Positions 25,279 through 33,923 of a stretch of 64,000 nucleotides of DNA are shown here, piece by piece (position 1 is the stretch's first letter; each line of letters opens with the position of its first letter). The stretch spans positions 1 to 64,000 of the forward strand of contig JABGQM010000004.1 of assembly GCA_018648805.1 (NCBI GenBank), written 5' to 3'. This DNA comes from Verrucomicrobiota bacterium (GTDB lineage: Bacteria > Verrucomicrobiota > Kiritimatiellia > UBA8416 > JABMPJ01). The notes below the pieces were generated by a model. That model was not told the DNA's origin and searched no databases. It was given only the letters and a program-made list of their open reading frames with translations. Position numbers and translations under genes: made by a program.

Positions 25279-25932
25279 CTATCGCTCCATGGCGGCTTCC
25301 ATCTCCCGCACGGCCCTCTGCGTCTCGGTGAGTTCTTCCTCCATGTCCGTCCCCATTTTCTCCAGCTCCGTGCCCATCTGCTCGAACTCCGTCCCCATGT
25401 TCTCGAGCCCAGTAGCCATCTCCTCGATATCGAACCCCGCTTCTTCCAGCGCGTTCTTGCCCCGTATGACGCCGAGGCCGATGATGAGAATGGGTGGCAC
25501 AATGATTGTCAGCAGCAGTAGGGTCACTCCACCCGCCACCCGCTTCTGCGCCATGGCCACGATACTCAGAACGAACGCCGCCAGGAACAGTGGGCCATAG
25601 ATGAAAAATGTGAGCAGCGAGACGAATACCAAGATCACGCCCAGCAGGAAACAGACAATCGCCCCGATCAACGCGCCCTGCTTCACATTCGTCTTCACTT
25701 CGGCTTCGGCCTCAGGCTTTGCCGCCGTCGTCTGTTCGCTCCCCGCGGCACTCCCTGCGGTCTGCTTCTTGATGATCATCTTTTTCTTTACTGGTTCTGG
25801 TGTCACCGGCTCCGGGTCTGGCAACTCAATCGGGCCCTTGCATGCCGGGCATTCAATCTTCTGCCCCATCATGTCCTCAGTGGCCTCAAGCTCTTGGTCA
25901 CAATGTGGACAGTTAAACGAAAAAGCGCTCAT
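25279..25932 (-). CDS. Zinc-ribbon membrane protein with C-terminal heptad repeats
   Basis: A 217-residue protein. The N-terminal zinc ribbon has CPHC and CPAC pairs, followed by a Pro/Lys/Ala-rich linker. Two or three transmembrane helices come next (ALIGAIVCFLLGVILVFVSL, then LFLAAFVLSIVAMA, then VTLLLLTIIVPPILIIGLGV). The C-terminal tail carries three clear seven-residue repeats of the type MGTE-L/F-E-x (about residues 180-200), a probable coiled coil. Function unknown. The next 213 bases upstream hold repeats only. Confidence 0.72.
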   Translation of the reverse strand: MSAFSFNCPHCDQELEATEDMMGQKIECPACKGPIELPDPEPVTPEPVKKKMIIKKQTAGSAAGSEQTTAAKPEAEAEVKTNVKQGALIGAIVCFLLGVILVFVSLLTFFIYGPLFLAAFVLSIVAMAQKRVAGGVTLLLLTIIVPPILIIGLGVIRGKNALEEAGFDIEEMATGLENMGTEFEQMGTELEKMGTDMEEELTETQRAVREMEAAMER

Positions 25933-26014
25933 CGACGGTACTCCTCTCGGGTTAAGAATGTACCGACCAACCTATCCACAACACGTCCACCCCAGCAAGC
26001 ACTATCGCATCACT

Positions 26015-26043
26015 CCGTCTTGTCTCGGCGAAGCTTCCGTAGG
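26015..26043 (+). repeat. Short interspersed repeat (copy 2)
   Basis: The stretch containing CTCGGCGAAGCTTCCGTAGG matches 22617-22645 with four differences. Here it is non-coding and lies between two divergent genes, and is followed by a GC-rich partly palindromic tail. Confidence 0.6.
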
Positions 26044-26154
26044 GCCGGGGCGCAGAACGCCCGAACCTACGGCGAGCAAGTAAGAGCGCAAACCTCTACC
26101 AAGTGCGTCACGTTCGTGATATGACTCTGAAGTACAAATTGGGAGATGAGTGTA

Positions 26155-27417
26155 ATGGCAGCTGAAAACATTAAGTGCCCGCAGTGCGGGATCGAGATTG
26201 AGGTGGCAGAAGTCCTGCGGCAGCAGGTGGCTGAGGAGCTGACGGCCAAGGCCGACGCCGAACTGAATGCCGGGCGAATCGAGATAGCCACCGCACGCAA
26301 GAAGCTTGAGCTGCAGCAGGTGGCGTTAACCACGCAGAAGGAAACCCTCGACAGGCAAGTGAAAGAGAAGCTGCAGGAGCGCGAGGCCGAACTGCGCAAG
26401 AAGATGAAAGTCGAACTCGACGAGGTCAATGCTGCCGAAATGGCTGACCTGAGATCCGCTCTTGAATCAAAAGACGAGGCCGTCAAGAAGATGCAGGCCC
26501 AGGAGTTGGCGCTCCGCAAAGAGGCGCGCCAACTCGAAGAGAGCAAGGCGTCTCTCGAGCTGGATATTGCCCGCAAAATGGATCAGGAACGTGAAAAGAT
26601 CCGCCGTCAGGCTGTCGACCAGTACGCTGAGCAGCATGCGCTGAAGGAGAAGGAAAAGGACCGTCTCATCCAGCAGCTCAAGGAGTCACTGGAAGACGCC
26701 AAACGCAAGGCGGAGCAGGGCTCGGTTGAAGCTCAGGGCGAGACCCTTGAGGATGACCTCGAGGAGTGGTTGAAGAGCAACTTCCCCTACGACGAGATCG
26801 AGCCGGTCAAGAAGGGGGTGCAGGGCGCCGATGTCAAACAGCACGTCAAGGACTCGACTGGCAAGCCTGTGGGCACGATTCTTTGGGAATCGAAAAATGC
26901 CAGGAACTGGAGTGCCTCCTGGGTGCAGAAGCTAAAGGATGACCAGCGGAACGCGGGCGCCGACATCGGGATGCTGATTACGGCGGCGCTTCCCCCTGAT
27001 ATCAAGCAGTTCGGCCCCAAGGACGGGATATGGATAACGGGCTATCCGATCCCTGTCGGCGTCGTTCGCCTGATGCGCGAGAGTATCATGCGTGTGGCCT
27101 ACGAGCGCCAGGCTTCCGTGGGCAAAGATGAGAAGATGGAGGCGCTCTATGCGTACCTGACCGGACCGGAGTTCCGTCAGAAGGTCGAGACCATTGTCGA
27201 AACATTCGCGGCGATGAAAACGCAACTCGAATCAGAGAAGCGCTCCATGACGCGTATCTGGAACGCCCGCGAGCAGCAGATCGGCAGAGTCCTCGACAGT
27301 ACCATCGGGATGCACGGTCAGATGGAAGGGCTGATTGGAGGTGCCATGCCCACCATAGCCGCACTGGAGCTTCCCGGAGGCACCGACGATAGCGATACAG
27401 GGCAGGCGAATGAGTAG
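26155..27417 (+). CDS. DUF2130-family coiled-coil protein with nuclease-like domain
   Basis: About 420 residues. The N-terminal zinc pair CPQC lies in KCPQCGIEIEV. A long charged coiled coil follows (residues 15-200, high in Glu/Lys/Gln/Ala). Residues 210-350 form the DUF2130 core (DDLEEWLKSNFPYDEIEPV, ILWESKNARNWSASWVQKLK), which resembles restriction-endonuclease-like folds with an E-S-K catalytic-type motif. ATG 26155 has GGGAG nine bases upstream. An in-frame ATG at 26146 lies only a base from it. The function in cells is unknown. Confidence 0.85.
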   Translation: MAAENIKCPQCGIEIEVAEVLRQQVAEELTAKADAELNAGRIEIATARKKLELQQVALTTQKETLDRQVKEKLQEREAELRKKMKVELDEVNAAEMADLRSALESKDEAVKKMQAQELALRKEARQLEESKASLELDIARKMDQEREKIRRQAVDQYAEQHALKEKEKDRLIQQLKESLEDAKRKAEQGSVEAQGETLEDDLEEWLKSNFPYDEIEPVKKGVQGADVKQHVKDSTGKPVGTILWESKNARNWSASWVQKLKDDQRNAGADIGMLITAALPPDIKQFGPKDGIWITGYPIPVGVVRLMRESIMRVAYERQASVGKDEKMEALYAYLTGPEFRQKVETIVETFAAMKTQLESEKRSMTRIWNAREQQIGRVLDSTIGMHGQMEGLIGGAMPTIAALELPGGTDDSDTGQANE

Positions 27418-27440
27418 CAGCGATAGGAGACAAAGTATTG

Positions 27441-27754
27441 CGTGGATGGCTGACTTACTCAAGTGCCCCCATATGTGATATGAGGTCCACCAACAAGTAG
27501 AGGGACAATTCGAAACAGTTTACGACAATGTTCACGGGATAGTTACTCCCGGAATAGTTCACCACGATGTTCACGGGATAGTTTGGGGCTCCGCATCTCC
27601 TACTGCGTGACCTTTGTCGTGAACTGGATCGGATTTAACTATTTCGAGAACTTTGTCGTAGACTACAACGATTCCATGCGCCGCATTGCTCTGGGCGTCG
27701 ATACGAGAAACTATCACAAGATGTGGGGCTGCTTGAGTAAATCAGCCACCCACG
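27441..27754. mobile_element. 314-bp fold-back MITE-like element
   Basis: The two ends are near-perfect inverted copies: 28 of the outer 34 bases match, starting CGTGG and containing TTACTCAAG. Inside are four copies of a unit of about 28 bases. Two are direct (27517-27544 and 27556-27583, both ending TTCACGGGATAGTT). Two are inverted (about 27604-27625 and 27637-27664). The two halves therefore align almost along their whole length. No transposase is encoded. No clear target duplication was seen. It lies downstream of the DUF2130 gene and just before a broken flavin reductase gene. Confidence 0.72.
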
Positions 27755-27780
27755 TTAACTGTTGTGAGAAGGAGACGATT

Positions 27781-27968
27781 ATGCCGAAGCAAGTAGGAGT
27801 CATCGTCGGGAGTGTGCGGACCGGGCGTATGGGAAAGCCCGTGGCGTTCTGGATCAGACAGTCACCATCGGGAAGATCTGGGAGTCGATCGACGAAGACG
27901 GCAACGTGAAGCCGGAGAGCATGCGAGGGGACATCAACGAGCTCTTTCGCGGTCTGGAATCAGCCTGA
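27781..27968 (+). pseudogene. Deleted NADPH-dependent FMN reductase relic
   Basis: A good ribosome site (AAGGAG) precedes ATG 27781. The first 25 codons (MPKQVGVIVGSVRTGRMGKP) match the start of flavodoxin-fold NADPH:FMN reductases. The frame then drifts and stops at 27907-27909. In another frame a family-like C-terminal end follows directly (KIWESIDEDGNVKPESMRGD, ending FRGLESA then stop 27966-27968). About 110-130 codons of the middle appear to have been lost in one internal deletion. The remaining bases from 27969 to 28049 hold no gene. Confidence 0.75.
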
Positions 27969-28049
27969 TCTATTCATGAACATGGTCGACGGCATCTCGC
28001 CGCCACCCCGCGTGCCGGGGAGGCGACCTCTTTTCAGATGACTCTAGTT

Positions 28050-29822
28050 CTAGTGTCTGGCGTAGTAGTGGTACCTGACATTCGGCTCGAATGTCTCTCC
28101 GGGTTCAATGGTGGTTATCCAGGTCACGACGGAACTGTTATTCACGGCTGAGCTGCCGCGATAGTTCTGCCAGTCAGCCGCGTTGTAAGGCGCTACTACG
28201 GATGTGCCATCATCACTCACAGTCTCAACCTTACCGCCAAAGCGGAATCTGATCTCGAAATCGAGGGCCTCGCGCTTTCGGTTGGCCAACAGCAGTTTAG
28301 CTTCGTTGGTAATCTTGGCGTAAGCATGCCGGTCCCAGGTAAGCGCCTTGAGCTCCCGTCCCACTTCATTTTCCGTAGCGGTGCCACGCGTATCGACGGA
28401 AACCGTGATCGGCACTCGAACGATCCCGCCCGGTGAGGTGTAGGTCATGAGCTCCTGAGCCAGAGGCTGCTTGCCCTGCATCATCATGGCGGCACCGGTC
28501 GTCCACGGTACCTTGGTCGTATTCTCAAGCTCAATCTGATGCCAGACCTCGTTCTTTGACAGTGCCAAGGGAGAGGTTAGTCCCGACCCACTTGGCGCTG
28601 TGGCAATATCATGTCGCTTGAGCGTGACCTCCCACGTATAGACATCACGATACGGCACGTCGGCATCGAAAATATGAACCGCCATCCGCTCCCCCGTTTT
28701 GAGCGTCAATCTGGGGAGACTATAGACGAAGAGATCGTGTGTCCCTGACCCGGTCAACTCCGCCGGAAGCACTATCGAGCCACCACCATCGCCACCGTGA
28801 CTGCGCGTGTTGCCTCTAAACTCGCCTGCGCGCTGGGTAAACATGGCGTTGCTGAATGCCTGCCCGCCCATAATCTGGGGCGCCGCTTGTCTCAAAGTGT
28901 CTCTCAACACCTTTTCGAGCACCATGGGACTCACAACGGTTCGAAAACGGAAATTGGGCACACCCACAACAATATCAACAGGGACATCACTGAGATCTTC
29001 AGCTTCGTTCAACAGCTCTGCCTGCAGTGATACCCTTGCCATCTTCTTCTTGTCTTCGGTCAATCCAATGCGATATGACGGAATCCAACGGATGCCAGGC
29101 CGGAAGTATATGAGTGTTATCTTCCTTTTCTTTCCAGGCTTGTCGAACCGAAGCGTAAGCCTCTTCTTCTTTACTATCTCGGTTACAACGTCATTCCTGC
29201 TGATCGTCATATCTCTGATGGTCAGAGTCTTTATCGAGTTTACGGGAAGCAGAACATCGCCCTTCTCAGTAGTCAGCACAAAATGGGTGCCTTGCAGCTC
29301 GAGCAGCGACACATCAGGTCTAGGCAGAAGCGTACTTCTGGAAGAGATTGCAGCGAGATTGAACGCGGCGTACTCAACGGGCTGAACAACTCGCTTGCCT
29401 TCTTTCGTGAGCACCTCTCTTATGGTTCCTGTATAGGTCTTGTCATCAACGTCTACCGTACATGCTTTGCCTTTGTTCTCTGTGAGAACTTCAATCTGCC
29501 TCGTACATACAGCCGACTTCTCAATGGTATTGGTCGTACTCTCATAGCCCGCCTTCATCGATATCGGGGATCCGTCATCGGATGTTGCCCAGAACGACCC
29601 CAGCACGGCAGCGTCAGGAACTTCATCAATAGTGATTTCACCTTGGTCATCGCACCTGGCTTCACCCGAATGCACAAACATGCTGTAGCCATCTTTGAAC
29701 ACGATGACCTTTTCGGTTGTGAGCTCAACCTTAGACGTGTCCTTCGCGGCCCAGGCCGCGGTTGTCACTCCACACAGGACCACTAGCGCTATCAGTGATG
29801 TCACGTAGTCGCTTCTGTTCAT
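28050..29822 (-). CDS. Secreted DUF4139-like protein
   Basis: A 590-residue protein with a signal peptide (LIALVVLCGVTTAAWA, cut near residue 26). It then has mixed beta strands. The central part has the DUF4139-type pattern (YFRPGIRWIPSYRIGL, LQAELLNEAEDLSDVPVDIV). The C-terminal part has a beta-rich end (TWITTIEPGETFEPNVRYHY). A Gly-rich insert near 340-355 (SHGGDGGGS) looks flexible. Function unknown; probably periplasmic. A clear GGAGG lies upstream of the ATG. Confidence 0.75.
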   Translation of the reverse strand: MNRSDYVTSLIALVVLCGVTTAAWAAKDTSKVELTTEKVIVFKDGYSMFVHSGEARCDDQGEITIDEVPDAAVLGSFWATSDDGSPISMKAGYESTTNTIEKSAVCTRQIEVLTENKGKACTVDVDDKTYTGTIREVLTKEGKRVVQPVEYAAFNLAAISSRSTLLPRPDVSLLELQGTHFVLTTEKGDVLLPVNSIKTLTIRDMTISRNDVVTEIVKKKRLTLRFDKPGKKRKITLIYFRPGIRWIPSYRIGLTEDKKKMARVSLQAELLNEAEDLSDVPVDIVVGVPNFRFRTVVSPMVLEKVLRDTLRQAAPQIMGGQAFSNAMFTQRAGEFRGNTRSHGGDGGGSIVLPAELTGSGTHDLFVYSLPRLTLKTGERMAVHIFDADVPYRDVYTWEVTLKRHDIATAPSGSGLTSPLALSKNEVWHQIELENTTKVPWTTGAAMMMQGKQPLAQELMTYTSPGGIVRVPITVSVDTRGTATENEVGRELKALTWDRHAYAKITNEAKLLLANRKREALDFEIRFRFGGKVETVSDDGTSVVAPYNAADWQNYRGSSAVNNSSVVTWITTIEPGETFEPNVRYHYYARH

Positions 29823-30051
29823 TACCGCCTCCTTCTGTTGCTGGTTGTCGTTTCAACTGCGACCATAATGCAAAAGAAGAGGGTTGGCGTCTGTAACAAG
29901 CGTGTAACGATGATAGGCACTGCCCTTGAGGGGAATAGAAGGGCATTTACCTTTCGACATGGCGAGATATACTGATGCCGATATGCGTAGCCCGTGCAGG
30001 AGGGGCCATGAGCGACCTATAGATCGCGCGTCGGCGGAAAGGGAGATACAG

Positions 30052-30246
30052 ATGAGTAAACTGGATGCGGAGTTTTGTGAGTCGCGTTGCCCGGTGTGTA
30101 CCCGTGCGCGGGAGGGACATAGGTTGGCGCGGATGCTGCTGAAGATCGAGCTGGTTCTAACACGGGGCGGGTGCCCGGCTGGCAAAGCCCGGCGCGAGAA
30201 GTACGGGGTAAGGCCTGATGAGAAAATTCCATCTGAAGTCACGTGA
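30052..30246 (+). CDS. Small Cys-containing protein (64 aa)
   Basis: ATG 30052 follows AAAGGGAG. The protein has cysteines in CESRCPVC and GGCP, flanked by a positively charged region (KARREKYGV). It may bind zinc. I know no function. It shares direction with the next Cys-rich small gene, 59 bases downstream, and the two may form one transcript. Confidence 0.6.
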   Translation: MSKLDAEFCESRCPVCTRAREGHRLARMLLKIELVLTRGGCPAGKARREKYGVRPDEKIPSEVT

Positions 30247-30305
30247 GTGCGCCCCGCTGAGAGCGGCCAATCCGATTGTGTCAGGGCGAACCATGGGGAG
30301 AAGCG

Positions 30306-30575
30306 ATGAAGAAGAAACCGATTCACAAGCCATGCCGCAAGTGTCACGACTGCGGTCTCAACCTGGGTGATCACTGCGGAGTGTATGCCGAGCCTAAGAG
30401 GATGTGGCATCATCGCGCCTGTCCTGGCTATAAGAACGAAGAGATGCTTGCCACGTTTGAAGCTGAGCAGAAGAAGCACCTCCCTGATCACTTAAGAGAA
30501 CGGCGTCGCGAGATCGCCAAACAGAGGAACTCAGAACCGCATTGGCAAGGTCTCTTGCCACATGCCAACCGATAA
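30306..30575 (+). CDS. Small Cys/His-rich protein (89 aa)
   Basis: The start at ATG 30306 follows a GGGGAG stretch. The N-terminal half has KPCRKCHDCGLNLGDHCGVY and HHRACPG, enough Cys/His for one or two zinc sites. The C-terminal half is helical and basic (LRERRREIAKQR). Function unknown. The 252 bases to the next gene hold nothing I recognise. Confidence 0.65.
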   Translation: MKKKPIHKPCRKCHDCGLNLGDHCGVYAEPKRMWHHRACPGYKNEEMLATFEAEQKKHLPDHLRERRREIAKQRNSEPHWQGLLPHANR

Positions 30576-30827
30576 CACAAACGCGGACAACCCGTCGCTG
30601 AACGGCACCAGAACCCTATGCCGGAAGTACTCTTCTGCCGACGGATTCTCGGGTCATCTCCTCTGCGCCTGGCCGTCTGCTCGCCGTCCGCCCCTATCGT
30701 TCCCACTGACCACTAACCACTCGCGTGGCGAGCACCTTTCCCCTATGTTCCTATAGTATCCAGTGCAACCTAATTGGAAGAGTGGCAATAGCCAAGCCGT
30801 CTATCGTTAAAAGAAAGGGCGCGAGAT

Positions 30828-31406
30828 ATGAAACGAGCAATCGGGGTCGCCGTCGTAATCGGTCTGACGGGGGCGCACATGGCCAGCGCCATCGAGTACA
30901 AGAAGAGTGTGATCTCCGGAGCGGGTGGGATCACCAGATCGACATTCCGGTCCGTCTCTTCCAGAACAACCCTTGGTGGATCAAACACGACGACTGTCAC
31001 ATCCGTCACCCCGCCGAAGCACTTTCAGTTTGGAGATTTCGACTGGGTCGATCGGCTTGGCAACAAGACGCTTGAACAGCGCGTACGTGATGCCGAGCAG
31101 AAGCTATACAAGCTCTACTTCATACGGGACGTCTGCCGTACACTTGAAGATGAAATCACCCTCTCATTCGAGAAGAAGGACATCCGCGACGTCATGAAGC
31201 AGGTGTCGGCCGTCAAGGACGTCGCGCTGCCCTTTGAAGTGCCCGACGGAGCCTTCATCGTGGAGAAATCGGATGTTGCCGGAATGCCGACGGACGACTT
31301 CCTTAACAGCGTGGCCAGCGTCTGCGGATTGGCCCTGCAGTATGCGCCAGATAAACTCGTGTTCGTTAAGGTGCAGAAACAACGATCCCATGTCCTTCAT
31401 CTCTGA
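30828..31406 (+). CDS. Exported protein with STN-like domain
   Basis: A 192-residue protein with a signal peptide (IGVAVVIGLTGAHMASA). A Ser/Thr-rich linker follows, then a helix (ERVRDAEQKLYKLY-like) and a domain at about 110-185 resembling the short secretin/TonB N-terminal (STN) fold: ITLSFEKKDIRDVMKQVS, then FLNSVASVCGLALQY. Whether it forms part of a secretin system is unknown; the rest of such a system is not nearby. Its end overlaps the next gene. Confidence 0.6.
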   Translation: MKRAIGVAVVIGLTGAHMASAIEYKKSVISGAGGITRSTFRSVSSRTTLGGSNTTTVTSVTPPKHFQFGDFDWVDRLGNKTLEQRVRDAEQKLYKLYFIRDVCRTLEDEITLSFEKKDIRDVMKQVSAVKDVALPFEVPDGAFIVEKSDVAGMPTDDFLNSVASVCGLALQYAPDKLVFVKVQKQRSHVLHL

Positions 31407-31704
31407 ATCCATCAAGCCCGTCATCGCCACCATCGACACCACGCCGATGACCACTGGAGGCCCCGGCTTGCCCCGCGAGTTTACCTGGCGCGGCAAGCCC
31501 CTCCATGTGGCCGCTGTCCTTCGTACATGGAAAGAAACCAGCCCCTGCACACACGGTGGTTCCGAAGCCTACGTCAGAAAACATTGGTTCGAGATCCAAA
31601 CCCTCACCCACCAAACTGCCCGTATCTATTTCGAACGAAAAGCCAAGTCGCGCAGCATCACCAAACGATGGTGGCTATACAGCATAGAGCCGGAATCCGT
31701 CTAA
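31390..31704 (+). CDS. Small cytoplasmic protein, DUF6504-like
   Basis: A 104-residue protein beginning inside the end of the previous gene (ATG 31390). The pattern REFTWRGKPLHVAAVLRTWK, then WFEIQTLTHQTARIYF and RWWLYSIEP, resembles the DUF6504 family of small beta-rich proteins. Function unknown. No signal peptide or metal motif is seen. Confidence 0.55.
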   Translation: MSFISESIKPVIATIDTTPMTTGGPGLPREFTWRGKPLHVAAVLRTWKETSPCTHGGSEAYVRKHWFEIQTLTHQTARIYFERKAKSRSITKRWWLYSIEPESV

Positions 31705-31883
31705 ATGTCATGGATGACTCACCAATAGACCGGGTTGTTCCAGGCTTCAACGCACGTACAGCTTCCTGATAGTGCGTCAAGTGAGTTGCCTGCAAGAGAT
31801 TGACCAAGCCATCCCTCTGGCTGAGAGAGTTCGAAAGGAGCTTCTACGGCTCCCCTTCATCCTGTGCTGCCTGTTCCATCGCT

Positions 31884-32624
31884 TCAGTGGCGCTCCAGGA
31901 CTTGGACAATATGGAACCCGAACTGGGTTTCCACTACGGGTCCGATGGCATTCACCTTCTGGCTGAATGCCGCATCTTCGAAAGCCTTGACCATTCTCCC
32001 CCTGTCGAATGTGCCCAAGTCGCCCCCCTTCCGTTTGCTGGGACAATCTGAGTGCTTTGCGGCCATGTCGGCAAAGTCCGCACCGTCGATCAGCTGTTTT
32101 CTGATCTTCCCGGCGACCCGTTTGCTCTCAACTCTTGCGGCGTCTCCCACGTTTGGCGCAGCAGCCACCAAGATATGCCGTGCGCGAACAGTGGTCGCGG
32201 GAGGTAACGTCTCTGCTTCCCTCCCGCTCTGCTCCGCGTTGGGGGATCGTTTGACGCGCCGGATGTGCTGGAGGCGAATCGACAGGTTGCCGAGCAAGGT
32301 CTTGAGCGGGATTACATCGATATCGAGTGTGACGCTCAGGATGTCACCGTTCGTCAGCGTCAGAAGTGCGGTCTTGTGCTCGTCCCCAATGGCCATCTCT
32401 GCAATGCTGGCCAGAGAGATGTCCATCGACGCATAGGAAGTGCGAACGGGAACTGAGGAAGTGAGGGGCGTGCCGCCGATCTTCGATCCATCTATGAGTT
32501 CTGCAACGAAATGGAGAGGGGCGTTCGTCTCATCTTGGCCGAGAACCGCAACACAGGTGAAGCTGGCCATCAGCAATACCCCGCACGATACCAGCCGGGG
32601 CAAATATGTCTGTCTGTATTTCAT
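31884..32624 (-). CDS. Exported parvulin-type peptidyl-prolyl isomerase
   Basis: A 246-residue protein. ATG at 32622-32624 opens MKYRQTYLPRLV with a signal peptide (LVSCGVLLMASFTCVAVLG). The first half (about 30-130) is a beta-rich region of unknown type. The C-terminal 100 residues are a PpiC/parvulin domain: VRARHILVAA, GADFADMAAKHSDCPSKRKG, GGDLGTFDRGRMVKAFEDAA and FGFHIVQVLE. It probably helps fold exported proteins in the periplasm. Confidence 0.87.
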   Translation of the reverse strand: MKYRQTYLPRLVSCGVLLMASFTCVAVLGQDETNAPLHFVAELIDGSKIGGTPLTSSVPVRTSYASMDISLASIAEMAIGDEHKTALLTLTNGDILSVTLDIDVIPLKTLLGNLSIRLQHIRRVKRSPNAEQSGREAETLPPATTVRARHILVAAAPNVGDAARVESKRVAGKIRKQLIDGADFADMAAKHSDCPSKRKGGDLGTFDRGRMVKAFEDAAFSQKVNAIGPVVETQFGFHIVQVLERH

Positions 32625-32715
32625 ATGTCGTCTTGCCCAACGCCTTCCTTTGCATTGCATGGAAGAACGTTGGCCGCCTTTCATGAATATGTGCGGCGGG
32701 GGTTGTTGGGCCTCC

Positions 32716-33051
32716 TTACATTGCTGCGTCCATCATTCGTTTGGCCATCCACACGGAGCCGGCCATGGCCACAGGAAGCATCACCACTGACATACCGATC
32801 CTTTGCCACGCCGCATACTCCTGTCCGGTTCTGACCTTGTGCGCGACGGCGATTAGCACGGCTAGCACAGTGAACGGTGTAAGCACGTACGTATTTAGCA
32901 GGAAGCCTGCGAGTACACCCCAGAAGGACAAGCCATGCGCGACGTGAATAGGCACCAGCATTAACACCGCGGACAATAGTGTGACGACCAGAGCCGAGAG
33001 TGCGAGCGTGAAGGCGACCCGGGCAAAAGGTGATGTAACAGCAGTTGCCAT
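32716..33051 (-). CDS. Small membrane protein (111 aa)
   Basis: ATG 33051 opens MATAVTSPFARVAFTL. Three or so transmembrane helices: VAFTLALSALVVTLLSAVLM, then GVLAGFLLNTYVLTPFTVLAV, and a C-terminal one near VVMLPVAMAGSVW. No family recognised. A longer frame would need a TTG at 33069 and is less likely. Confidence 0.6.
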   Translation of the reverse strand: MATAVTSPFARVAFTLALSALVVTLLSAVLMLVPIHVAHGLSFWGVLAGFLLNTYVLTPFTVLAVLIAVAHKVRTGQEYAAWQRIGMSVVMLPVAMAGSVWMAKRMMDAAM

Positions 33052-33069
33052 TAGCTTCTTTGGTCCCAA

Positions 33070-33923
33070 CGTGTCATTAGCCGGATCCTGTTATCAACGG
33101 AAGAGCCACGGATAACCTGAACAGGTGTGTTCTTACAACTGCCGTCAGCATAGTAGTGGAGAAACCCGATGTCCACATGTCTCTTGGCGCACCAGTTGAC
33201 AGTGGGCAACTCCTTTCACCCCCGTCCACTCGCCTCCCGGAAACATCGGCCAGCATCTATCCACCATCCCGCTTGACTCCATCTCGCTTTTTGTGGTGCT
33301 TCCGGGTGTTTCTTCATTGGCCTATGCCCTGCACATGCTCTGCTGGGCCGGTTAAGTCAGGCGATTAAGCGTATCCAAATAAGTGTTGCGGTTAAGAGTG
33401 CGACGAAGTGTACGCTTAAGTGTGTGCGCTGCGCTCTCCATACACTTTCTCGGACACTTAACCGCTTCCTTAACCGCCGCCCTTACCCGGTTACCCTTAA
33501 CCGATCAGCTTACACGATCCCTACCTGCCTCCGTCCAGAACGCGATTCATCAATAGAAAATCCCCCGCTAATACCTGAAGCGCCCTTTTTTGCCCACCTG
33601 AAGAGTGACTCTCTTTGGCTTTGCCAAGAAAGGTAATCGTCCCTACCCGCTCCGCGGGCCCCAAAGCGGTGATTCCCTCCTTCGCTGCTTCGCAGCTACG
33701 GAGGACAAGCCGTCACCGCACGCCAGAAGGTTGAGGGCGGGCCCATATGGAGTGCGGCGATGAAATCGCCGCTTTGGGTGGCCGCGGAGCGGCGGGAAAA
33801 CGGACAGGCATCGGTGCACCGGCCCGGCTCGACCCGGCGGCCATCCGCAAAGGGGTTCTCAGGCGTGAGAATAGAGCAAACAGGCGGGTAGGGCCATCTA
33901 TCAGGATGCTACCAACCGCCGCC
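33070..33923. other. Repeat-rich gap without genes
   Basis: The 854 bases between the small membrane protein and the pseudopilin gene hold no supported gene. Several structured pieces are present: a large hairpin at 33388-33465, a run of TTAACCG/CTTAACC motifs from 33456 to 33510, a diverged inverted form of the short interspersed repeat near 33684-33714, and a perfect 8-base hairpin GCGGCGAT-GAA-ATCGCCGC at 33754-33772. The region looks like a landing zone for dispersed elements. Confidence 0.6.
33388..33465. repeat. Large hairpin with TTAACCG motifs
   Basis: The left arm 33388-33412 (GCGGTTAAG start, AAGTGTA end) pairs with the right arm 33441-33465 at about 20 of 25 bases. It is followed by repeated TTAACCG units to about 33510. 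No T-tract follows, so it does not look like a simple terminator. Confidence 0.6.

Noticed and set aside
27583..27909. 108-codon frame that seems to join the element end to the reductase start
   Set aside because: The first half lies in the MITE-like element; the real translated relic begins at 27781 with its own ribosome site.
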